A DNA stretch of 64,000 nt from positions 930,001 through 994,000 of the forward strand of contig NZ_SUKA01000001.1 of the NCBI RefSeq assembly GCF_005049105.1, read 5' to 3'. The notes under the pieces were generated by a model. That model was given only the letters and a program-made list of their open reading frames with translations, searched no databases and was not told the origin of the DNA. Numbering within the stretch: the first letter of the stretch is position 1; each line of letters begins with the position of its first letter. The stretch comes from Sphingobacterium alkalisoli. Lineage in GTDB: Bacteria; Bacteroidota; Bacteroidia; Sphingobacteriales; Sphingobacteriaceae. This document shows positions 47,668 through 57,100 of the stretch, one piece after another. A program made the position numbers and the translations under genes.

Positions 47668-49107
47668 ATGAAAAATAAAACTATATACATATTGAGCATC
47701 TTATTGCTTACGTCAATTTTAACGCATTGTACCGATCCATGGGACGATCACGTGAACGATGGAGTAACAAATGTTAATCAAAGCTTGCTCCAACGATTGG
47801 AGAGTGAGGCAAATGCGACCGTATTCCTGGATCTACTCAAGACTTCCGGATTAGACAAAAATCTTGATGGACGAAATGCTTATACGGTCTTTGCTCCGAC
47901 CAATGAAAGTATTCAATCGTTGGTAACCTCCCTAAAGACGGACCCTGAAGCCCTTGAGACCTTTGTTCAAAATCACATCGCAGTATCTACGCATCGTTTA
48001 AATACAGGTAGTGACACGGTGCAGATTACGATGCTGAACGGTAAAATTTTAGATTTGGTGAACTCGCAAATAGGTGGGGTTGCTTTTGCCAAGGCGAATC
48101 AAGGAAGTGCTGATGGACTGTACCATGTTATTAATACGCCGTTAATGCCCCAGCAAAATTTGTGGGAGTTTATTAACAGTAATACCGATTATGCCCAAAA
48201 TCAATTTGTGCTTAGTCTGAACACCTATAATTTACTAGACACTGCTGCTGGTCAAGATGATCCCGAAGACGAGTACCTAAACAATGAGTTTCTACATAAT
48301 TTAGCCGACGTACGTGTGGAGAAAGACCGATTTACTTATTTCGTATTAAATAATGCGACGTTTGAGCAAGAGGTCAATGGTTTCCTTCCTTATGTTAACT
48401 ACCGTAACGAAGCAGATTCTTCGTTAGCGATTAGCCGGTACCATATTGTAAAAGACCTGATATTTGCACAGGCTTACGACTTAGAAAGCCTACCGGATCA
48501 ATTGGTAAGTATCTCGGGTGTGCAGTTTCCAATTGATAAGAATGCAATTGTTGAAACGATACCCTTAAGCAATGGCTATATACACGTATTAAATACCTCT
48601 ACATTACCGGTGGCTAATAGGTTGTTAGACCTGGTTATTGAAGGAGAAGATTTTACAGGAACAACATCCTCCGTTTCTAATTCCACGTTTGTAAGAGAAA
48701 AAATGGATCCATCAGGAAATATCTTTCGGGATTTGATGATTCAGAACCACGGTGTATCCGCGTTAGGGGTGAGATATGCGTTGCCTTATCTGCTAAGTAC
48801 CAATTATGATGTTTACTGGCGGGCGGTAAATGATATTCAGACAAATGTGTTTCAGCAAAGAGTAGTCATGACAGATATAAATATGGTAGAAGATGAGTTT
48901 GGCGTACTTCGATACCCAACATTTCAAGAGTTTCCGTATATGAATGTGGAAGTGCGTAATTACAATGAAGTGTATTTAGGAGAGTTTGAATTAGCAGAGC
49001 TAAAACGTGTAAATGCCTTTTTAACAGGTGCGGCAGTCACGACAAACGGGAATAATACCATCGTGGCGGATTATCTGCGATTTGTACCAAAAGTAAAACA
49101 AAACTAA
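47668..49107 (+). CDS. FAS1 lipoprotein with C-terminal beta-rich domain (II)
   Basis: Surface lipoprotein of 479 residues. Signal ends SILTHC (Cys21). Two FAS1 domains: about 38-165 (AYTVFAPTNESIQSL ... GLYHVINTPLMP) and 170-320 (RFTYFVLNNATF ... GYIHVLNTSTLP). The C-terminal 155 residues end NTIVADYLRFVPKV, similar in layout to the C-terminal module of the gene at 45979 (DMIHFIPV). Together the pair sits between two SusC/D pairs. A shared role as surface scaffold or glycan-binding accessory is inferred; no enzyme motif is visible. Confidence 0.87.
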   Translation: MKNKTIYILSILLLTSILTHCTDPWDDHVNDGVTNVNQSLLQRLESEANATVFLDLLKTSGLDKNLDGRNAYTVFAPTNESIQSLVTSLKTDPEALETFVQNHIAVSTHRLNTGSDTVQITMLNGKILDLVNSQIGGVAFAKANQGSADGLYHVINTPLMPQQNLWEFINSNTDYAQNQFVLSLNTYNLLDTAAGQDDPEDEYLNNEFLHNLADVRVEKDRFTYFVLNNATFEQEVNGFLPYVNYRNEADSSLAISRYHIVKDLIFAQAYDLESLPDQLVSISGVQFPIDKNAIVETIPLSNGYIHVLNTSTLPVANRLLDLVIEGEDFTGTTSSVSNSTFVREKMDPSGNIFRDLMIQNHGVSALGVRYALPYLLSTNYDVYWRAVNDIQTNVFQQRVVMTDINMVEDEFGVLRYPTFQEFPYMNVEVRNYNEVYLGEFELAELKRVNAFLTGAAVTTNGNNTIVADYLRFVPKVKQN

Positions 49108-49119
49108 ACCAATTAGAAC

Positions 49120-52100
49120 ATGCAGTTGATACATAAATTATTTATAGGGGGATTTGCCTTAGTTACGTTTTTGCCTGTCGATATGCTGCAGGCAAGACAT
49201 AAGATGCTAGCTTCCTCTGCTATATATCGAAGCGAAATACAAGATATCGAGATCAAGGGGGTAGTGCGCTTTGCTTCCGACGGGGAACCTGTGTCGGGCG
49301 CAAATGTGAGTATAGAAGGTGTTTCTGTGGCGATTACCGAAGACGATGGTAGCTTTACAATTAAAGCCCGCTCCCAGAATGTGAAGCTGGTGGTGCAGTA
49401 TGCTGGTTATCAGGAAAAAATAGTTTTTTCTAAGGTTGGGGAGGAAAGTTTAGATATCCTGCTCTACGAAGCCGGATACAGTCCGTTATTCCAAACAACT
49501 AATCAATTCAATAGGGCGGTAAACAAAATGTCTACCGTTGGAGCGGTCGAGGTTCTTGATCTAAAAAAATATCAGTGGAACAGTACCATTAATGAAAACG
49601 CATCAACCATTTTTCAGGGGAAAATTGCTGGTCTGAATGCGGTTCGTCGGTCGGGAACAACTAATACGGGGGCTAATCTAACATTACGGGGCATCAGTTC
49701 TTTTTATGGCACTTCTCAACCTTTATTGGTCGTAGATGGTATGTTGTATGAAGATCAGGACTATAGCCACCAGTTGATCAGCAACTATTTCGAATCTGGA
49801 TTAGCTAATATTGATCTCCGCGATGTTGATAACATTACGGTTCTCAAAGATGGTTCATCACTCTATGGAACCAAGGGTAGCAATGGGGTTATTTTTATTA
49901 CGACCTCCCATGCAGACGAATTGGCTACGCATATCAATTTTGGTGCGTATACCAGCTTTAATCAACGGCCTAAGTTCCTACCGTTGATGGAAGCGAACGA
50001 TTACCGGTCTTACCTTTCCGAGCTGTTAAGAAGCCAGGGACTAAGCTCGGCAGAAATTGCTGAACAGCCCTATTTTGGAGCCGAGCCAAATACAATGGAT
50101 TACTATACCTATAATAACAACACGGATTGGCAATCGGTGGTATTTGATAATAGCATTAGTCAGAACTATTTTCTTAAAGTTACTGGCGGAGATAATATTG
50201 CGAAATATTCGCTATCAACAGGGTACATTCAGGATCAAGGGGTCTTAGTGAATGATGAAATCAGTAAGTATTCTATGCGGTTGAATGGGGATTTGCAGCT
50301 TTCGAAAAAATTTACGGTACAGTCTAACCTTTCTTTTTACTATAATCAACACAATCTACGTAGCCAGGGTGTCGGCTCTTATTCCAGCCCGATGCATGCA
50401 GCGCTCGTGAAATCACCAATATTATTTGCTAACGTATATGGTGACGATGGTGGTATTTCACCGCTCTTGTCCGACGTTGACATTTTTAATCAGACAAATC
50501 CAGCTGTACTGGTAAGCGATAATACGATAGGTAATAACCGGAGTTATCGTTTTATCGGAAATATACATTTTGACTTTAAATTCAATGACAACTATGCCTT
50601 AAAGAGTATTGCAGGTTTAGTTTACGACAAAGGACGTGAAAACTTTTTCCTGCCTGAGATTGGGGTTTTCGCCGAAAACCTGCCGACAGCAGAAGTTTCT
50701 AACCAGTCTGGAACAGAAATACGGAGATTGTTTAGTCTGTTTAACGATACGTACCTACATGCCACCAATCGATTTGGAGTGGATCATTTGTTAGACACAC
50801 GGGTCGGCATACGTGTGCAGTCGAATAAAGCGGAGCATGATTACGGCTTGGGATTTAACTCAGCAAATGATGACTATGTCAATATCGGCGCAGGCAGTAA
50901 TTTACTGAGACAGATTCGGGGCGGATTCGGTAACTGGAACTGGATGAATGTGTACTTAGCAAATAACTATTCGTATAAAGATCGGTATCTATTCTCTTGG
51001 GATGTAGCATTGGATGGATCTTCTCGCTTTGGTGACGATCCACAGAACAATATGGTAAAATTTGGCCAGAATGCTTTTGCCGTTAATTCAGCTGTTAATG
51101 CGGCGTGGATTGTATCAGCGGAGAATTTCTTTCAATCGTCAGCGGTAGATCTTCTAAAATTAAGAGCGTCTTTTGGGCTAAGCGGTAACGACGATATCGG
51201 AGATTACGCTGCCAAATCCTACTATTTGTCACAGAATTTGTTAGGTGTGCAGGGCTTGATCCGCGGTAATATCGGTAATCCAAAATTACAGTGGGAACGG
51301 GCGATTAAAACGAATGTCGGAGCAGACCTGTCATTTGCCAATGAACGTATCAATCTATCCGCCGATGTGTACAACAATCAGTTCAAAGATGTGGTTACAT
51401 ACCAAGGTTTACAGGCGCATTCAGGTATTGATGTGGTCTTTCTCAACGGAGCTTCAATGCGCAATCTGGGTGTAGAAGTAGGTATCAATGGACGACTTGT
51501 TCACAATAAGAATACGACGTTTGATATCGGTATACAATTGTCAAAATACCGTAATGAAGTAACGTCTCTTCCTGATGGAGCTTTTGAGACATCGTATTAC
51601 GGCGGCGATATGATTACAGAAGTCGGGTCTGCAGCCAATCAATTCTATGGACTACAGACACAAGGTATCTATTCAACCTCAGAAGAGGCTGCATCCGCAG
51701 GATTGAACCGGCAGCTGTCAGATGGAAGTTTATTGCCTTTTCAAGCAGGAGACATGCATTTTATAGATCAAAACGGAGATGAAATTATTGACGCACGCGA
51801 TAAGGTAATTATCGGCAATCCCAATCCAGATTGGTTTGGTGCCTTTACCACTTCATTAACGTATAAAAGCTGGTCTTTTAATACCGTGTTTACCTATTCG
51901 ATTGGTAATGATGTATACAATGCGGTACGGAGAAATGCAGAAAGCGGATCTAATTATGATAACCAAAGTATTGCTGTGGTAAACCGCTGGAAAGAAGAGG
52001 GGCAGTTAACAAATGTTCCGAGAGCAAATTGGGGTGATCCGTTGAACAATGCCGAGTTTTCGGATCGCTGGATTGAAGATGGCTCTTACTTGAGATTACG

Positions 52101-52314
52101 GACGGTAAATATTGGTTATCGCCTACCTTTAAATAAGGCTGTGTTGAAGTCAGTTGATATATATTTCGCGGCGAACAATTTATTTACGCTATCGAAATAT
52201 CTCGGCTATGATCCGGAATTCAGTGGAAACAATTCCATTTTCAGCCAAGGTGTGGATATTGGCATGTCGCCTCAATATAGAATGTTACAGTTGGGCATTC
52301 GGGCTGGGTTTTAA
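49120..52314 (+). CDS. SusC-type TonB-dependent receptor, second of the locus
   Basis: Outer-membrane receptor of 1064 residues. Signal peptide followed by LQARHKM. A regulatory-like beta-sandwich at about 43-120 (IEIKGVVRFASDGEPVSGANV). The plug has ASTIFQGKIAGLNAV, ANLTLRGISSF, QPLLVVDGMLYE and NITVLKDGSSLYGTKGSNGVI. The barrel ends GIRAGF. It follows the FAS1 gene by 12 bases and pairs with the SusD 84 bases downstream. The ARHK element after the signal is shared with the receptor at 5919-8897, suggesting a common sub-type. Confidence 0.96.
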   Translation: MQLIHKLFIGGFALVTFLPVDMLQARHKMLASSAIYRSEIQDIEIKGVVRFASDGEPVSGANVSIEGVSVAITEDDGSFTIKARSQNVKLVVQYAGYQEKIVFSKVGEESLDILLYEAGYSPLFQTTNQFNRAVNKMSTVGAVEVLDLKKYQWNSTINENASTIFQGKIAGLNAVRRSGTTNTGANLTLRGISSFYGTSQPLLVVDGMLYEDQDYSHQLISNYFESGLANIDLRDVDNITVLKDGSSLYGTKGSNGVIFITTSHADELATHINFGAYTSFNQRPKFLPLMEANDYRSYLSELLRSQGLSSAEIAEQPYFGAEPNTMDYYTYNNNTDWQSVVFDNSISQNYFLKVTGGDNIAKYSLSTGYIQDQGVLVNDEISKYSMRLNGDLQLSKKFTVQSNLSFYYNQHNLRSQGVGSYSSPMHAALVKSPILFANVYGDDGGISPLLSDVDIFNQTNPAVLVSDNTIGNNRSYRFIGNIHFDFKFNDNYALKSIAGLVYDKGRENFFLPEIGVFAENLPTAEVSNQSGTEIRRLFSLFNDTYLHATNRFGVDHLLDTRVGIRVQSNKAEHDYGLGFNSANDDYVNIGAGSNLLRQIRGGFGNWNWMNVYLANNYSYKDRYLFSWDVALDGSSRFGDDPQNNMVKFGQNAFAVNSAVNAAWIVSAENFFQSSAVDLLKLRASFGLSGNDDIGDYAAKSYYLSQNLLGVQGLIRGNIGNPKLQWERAIKTNVGADLSFANERINLSADVYNNQFKDVVTYQGLQAHSGIDVVFLNGASMRNLGVEVGINGRLVHNKNTTFDIGIQLSKYRNEVTSLPDGAFETSYYGGDMITEVGSAANQFYGLQTQGIYSTSEEAASAGLNRQLSDGSLLPFQAGDMHFIDQNGDEIIDARDKVIIGNPNPDWFGAFTTSLTYKSWSFNTVFTYSIGNDVYNAVRRNAESGSNYDNQSIAVVNRWKEEGQLTNVPRANWGDPLNNAEFSDRWIEDGSYLRLRTVNIGYRLPLNKAVLKSVDIYFAANNLFTLSKYLGYDPEFSGNNSIFSQGVDIGMSPQYRMLQLGIRAGF

Positions 52315-52398
52315 TAAAATAATCGGATTAGTAACAGTCCATGTGGAATGTGTATAAACGATACTCCATATGGACATTAAAAGATAAATAATATACAT

Positions 52399-54147
52399 AT
52401 GAAACGGAAGACCTTATATGGTGTATGTCTTGCCTTCTCGCTATGGGGATTGTCATCCTGCTCCAAATTTTTGGATGTTGAGCCAGAAGAAGTGCTGTTG
52501 AAGGAACAGATGTACCGTAATATTTTTGATGCAGATGCTGCAGTAATAGGTGTTTACGGAAAGTTTCTCGGCCTCGCCGAGCAGCATGTGCTTTTGAATG
52601 AGCTGCGCGCGGATCTATTAACTGTGACGCCACAGGCGGATCCGTACTTACACGAAATCAATAGCAACGATGTGACGGCAATGAGCGCCAATAATCCGTA
52701 CATCAACCCGCGTAAATTTTACGAAGTAATACTGGCCTGCAACGATGTGCTGACAAACTTTAATGCCATGCGCGACGACAATAAAATGGATATTGACCAA
52801 TACAATAGCCGTTATTCGGATATCATGGGCATCCGAACTTGGGTATATTTACAACTGGGAATACATTACGGTAATGTGCCTTACGTGACCGATCCGTTGG
52901 AGAGTATGGATGATGTATTGGACAATAACAAATATCCGATTATAGCATTTGAGCAGTTGCTGTCAAATCTGATCCGGGACATGGAAAATATTCCGTACAA
53001 AGGACTTTATCCTGACGATGAATCGCTGCGTCTTGCGGTAGATGGTTTTAACCTCGAACGTTTTTTTATAAACAAGTATACCTTATTAGGAGATTTGTAT
53101 CTCTGGAATAACGATTACCTCAAGTCCGCAGATGCCTATAAGCGAGCCATGACCTATTATGATAATAAAGGTAATGATACTTGGAATTTTGATTATTTTA
53201 AGTTAAAAGAACGCTCTGTAACAAACAACAATGACCTGTCGATAGGGTACGCCCGATTTAGGGAACAAGATATCCGGACATTTGTAAACAGCAAAACCTT
53301 GGGTTGGCGCTCGATGTTCTCCCGTTCGCAGGATGCCTTATGGAACTCGGAATGGGTGTGGACTATGCCCTTCGCCAGTAATTTTGGACAAACCAATCCC
53401 TTTATACGTTATTTTGCGATCAATGGAGGTGAGTACCTGCTAAAACCAAGTAAAGAAGTCATTGACTTATGGGATGAACAGGAACAATGGAACGGTGTGC
53501 CTTATGATGGGCGTAAATTGCTTTCGGTAACGAATGTAGACGACCGTCCGGTAATCACTAAATATACCGATGAGTATGCCGATATTACGACCTTACTTCC
53601 AGTAGACGAATACAACCGGAATGGGAAATGGTTCCTTTACCGCGCAGCGAAATTGCATTTGCGTTTTGCGGAAGCCGCTAATAGGGATGCAAAACATAAG
53701 CTTGCCTATGCTTTACTGAATAACGGTCTACGCGGAAATTACGATGACCCGACACAAACGGATAAGACTGACTTGATGCAAACACATCTGCCTTGGCCGT
53801 ACGATTTTGATGCAAGGATGGGAGCAAATCCGTATTTCCGGGGCATTTGGCACCGTAATGAAGGCATACGCTCTCGCGCGTATCTTCAAAGTAGGGTTAT
53901 TGAAAACCCGGCAGATAGTCTAATGCATATTGAGAATTATTTAATCGAAGAAGGAGCTTTAGAGCTAGCTTTTGAAGGGAGCCGATGGGAGGATTTGGTA
54001 CGTATAGCACGTAGACGTAATGATCCTGCGTTTCTTGCCGATAAGGTATACGAAAAATTGAGCAAGGAAGGCGTTGGGAATGCATCCGCTATTCGCAGTA
54101 AGTTGATGCAACCGGAGAATTGGTATTTACCATTTCGTTGGGAGTAA
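52399..54147 (+). CDS. SusD/RagB-family lipoprotein, second of the locus
   Basis: Lipoprotein of 582 residues, longer than the 495 and 501 residue SusD proteins in this window. Signal ends LWGLSSC (Cys21), followed by SKFLDVEPEEVLLKEQMY. The helix GIRTWVYLQLGIHYGNVPYVTDPL is the usual SusD core, and LELAFEGSRWEDLVRIARRRND is the C-terminal signature. The extra length lies in the middle (about 230-420). Expected to form a lid complex with the SusC at 49120. Confidence 0.95.
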   Translation: MKRKTLYGVCLAFSLWGLSSCSKFLDVEPEEVLLKEQMYRNIFDADAAVIGVYGKFLGLAEQHVLLNELRADLLTVTPQADPYLHEINSNDVTAMSANNPYINPRKFYEVILACNDVLTNFNAMRDDNKMDIDQYNSRYSDIMGIRTWVYLQLGIHYGNVPYVTDPLESMDDVLDNNKYPIIAFEQLLSNLIRDMENIPYKGLYPDDESLRLAVDGFNLERFFINKYTLLGDLYLWNNDYLKSADAYKRAMTYYDNKGNDTWNFDYFKLKERSVTNNNDLSIGYARFREQDIRTFVNSKTLGWRSMFSRSQDALWNSEWVWTMPFASNFGQTNPFIRYFAINGGEYLLKPSKEVIDLWDEQEQWNGVPYDGRKLLSVTNVDDRPVITKYTDEYADITTLLPVDEYNRNGKWFLYRAAKLHLRFAEAANRDAKHKLAYALLNNGLRGNYDDPTQTDKTDLMQTHLPWPYDFDARMGANPYFRGIWHRNEGIRSRAYLQSRVIENPADSLMHIENYLIEEGALELAFEGSRWEDLVRIARRRNDPAFLADKVYEKLSKEGVGNASAIRSKLMQPENWYLPFRWE

Positions 54148-54189
54148 GGTCAACAAAATTAAAGTCTATTAATCAATAATTACAAGATT

Positions 54190-57100
54190 ATGAAAAGAAT
54201 TCTTTCAATAGGAATAATTTGTTTAGTCACCCTTGTTTCTTTAGGGTTCATCGCATTAGATAGATCCCGTATCGTATTGATCGGAGATTCTACGGTGCGT
54301 AGCGGACAAGAAGAATGGCCCAACGGTGTATTATGGGGTTGGGGTACTTCGCTAAAGGAGCTATATGAAGACGATAGGGTTGAAATTGTCAACCGTGCAC
54401 AAGGGGGGGAAAGTAGCCGTACCTTTTATGCTAGTGGTAAATTTACGCAGGTATTAGAAGAATTGCAAGCAGGAGATATCCTGTTACTACAGTTTGGACA
54501 TAACGATGCAGGTAGTGTTACCGGGGATAGTAAGGCAAGTTTGCGCGGAATAGGAGATAATATACAGAATGTGACAAATTCACAGGGACAGCAGGAGGTG
54601 GTACATTCTTATGGCTGGTACTTGCGTCAGTTTATACAATTGGCGAAAGAGAAAGGTGTCAAGCCGGTCGTTGCCTCTCCTGTGCCACGAAATGCTTTTG
54701 TGGAGGGTTTTACAGTCCGTTCCTTAGAAGAGTGGGGGCTGTGGTCAAGACAAGTGGCTGAACAGGAAAGTGTTGATTTTCTAGACTTGAATAACCGTGT
54801 CGCAGATTTATATGACTTTATGGGGGAAGATGCTGTTGCCGAATTTTTTCCGGACGACAACCTGCACACCAATAAGGCTGGCGCTGATGCCACGGCAGAG
54901 ATTGTGTACAATGGACTTGTAGCTTTGAATATCATCTCTATTGATGATAGTGCCCCCGAAAATATATGGGAAATTATGGGTAATGATAACCAAATTTCGG
55001 ATGTAGCCACTGCATACGGGTCTGCGGTAGGTCGAGTGGAAGGTGGCGTAGAAGTTCCCTACGCTGTTTTTACAAGTTCGGCGGATGGTTTGGTTGTTAA
55101 GAAAAGGAATGCATCCGGACAGTGGGAGCAAGTAGGGACAGCATTGACTGACTATAAGTTTACAAACAGCGGTAATAGGCAGGCTATTGCGCAGTCATAC
55201 CTGTGGCTCGGTAAGGATAATGTGCTCTATTGCTCGTATGTTGACGGCAGTGACGGCCACAGGCTGAAGATCGTTTACTATAAGGAAGCGGCGGAAAGTT
55301 GGGAGCCTCTGGGTGACAATGCCGCTAACCTACAGGTTAGCACAGGCGGTATAAGCCCTTGGGGTACAAATAACATACGCGACCAGGTGAATCATTACGT
55401 TGCGTTTGACAAGAACAATGTCCTGTATATTGCATATGGTGAAACTCCAACCAACACGCGTAAAGGGGCAGCCCATGTAAAGCGTTTTGTAGGTGGGGCA
55501 TGGGAATTAGTAGGAGGCGGAGCCATCCCTATAGAAGGTGCTCCTAGTTATGGAGCGGCTGGGTATTCGGTTGCATTTGACAGCCAAAACCGTCCCTTTG
55601 TTTCGTATGCCTGGAGCGCGAATAATCCGGACGAAGTGGGAGCTGTTCAGGTCAGGTATTTCGATGCGGGCAGTTGGAAGACTTTAGGCGATGTCACGTC
55701 TTCGGGGCAGGGCAGTTCCGCTCGTTATACCCAGATGGGTATTTCTAACGACATGGTCTTTGTCTATTTTATGAATACCGGATCGGGCAGCAGGCCATTT
55801 TTGGTGTATTCACCCATAGCGGATCCATCTTGGACCAACTTGCGGATGGCCGATCATGCAAACTCGGTCAATGAGCAGCTTGTTGTAGATGCTGCGGGCA
55901 ATATGACCATATCCCACATGGAAAGCTGGGGCAATATCTATGTGTATCATTTGACAAAAAGCAAGATTGCTGAAATTTCCACGTCCTCTCCTTTGACGTT
56001 AGCAAGCTTTATAACGTTGGAGAAGTCAGCGGAGACAGCACTTGTAGATGCCGGTGCCCGGCTGTCGATGAGTGTGTCGGCAAGTGGAGACCCTTATATC
56101 CTTTATACGAAAAATGAACGACCTTTTGTACAACGCTATCTGTTCCCGAAGATTGATTTTATACCAAATACTTGGGAAATTATGGGTAGTGATAACCAGA
56201 TTTCGGATGTAGCGAGTGCGTACGGGTCTGCGGTAGGTCGAGTGGAAGGTGGCGTAGAAGTTCCTTACGCTGTTTTTACAAGTTCGGCGGATGGTTTGGT
56301 TGTTAAGAAAAGAAATGCATCCGGACAGTGGGAACAGGTAGGGGCAGCGTTGACTGACTACAAGTTTACAAACAGCGGTAATAGGCAGGCTATTGCGCAG
56401 TCATACCTGTGGCTCGGTAAGGATAATGTGCTTTATTGCTCGTATGTTGACGGCAGTGACGGCCACAGGCTGAAGATCGTTTACTATAAGGAAGCGGCGG
56501 AAAGTTGGGAGCCTCTGGGTGACAATGCTGCTAACCGACTTGTTAGCACAGGCGGTATAAGTCCTTGGGGTACAAATAATATACGCGACCAGGTGAATCA
56601 TGCTGTCGCATTTGATAGGGACAATGTTCTGTATGTTGTATATGGGGAAGCTCCAACCAACACGCGTAAAGGGGCAGCCCATGTAAAGCGTTTTGTAGGT
56701 GGAGCATGGGAATTAGTAGGAGGCGGAGCCATCCCTATAGAAGGTGCTCCTAATTATGGAGCTGCTGGTTTTTCTATTGCATTTGATAGCCAAAACCGTC
56801 CCTTTGTTTCGTATGCCTGGAGCGCGAATAATCCGGACGAAGTGGGAGCTGTTCAGGTCAGGTATTTCGATGCGGGCAGCTGGAAGACTTTAGGTGATGT
56901 CACTTCTTCGGGGCAGGGCAGTTCTGCTCGTTTTACCCAGATGGGTATTTCGAACGATATGGTCTTCGTCTATTTTATGAATACCGGATCGGGCAGCAGG
57001 CCCTTTTTGGTGTATTCTCCTATAGCGGATCCATCTTGGACCAACTTGCGGCTGGCCGATCATGCTAGTTCGGTAAGTGAGCGGCTGGTCGTAGATGCCG

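Noticed and set aside
54627-55131. Antisense open frames within the giant enzyme gene
   Set aside because: Shadows of a strongly coding frame; no motif, no start context.
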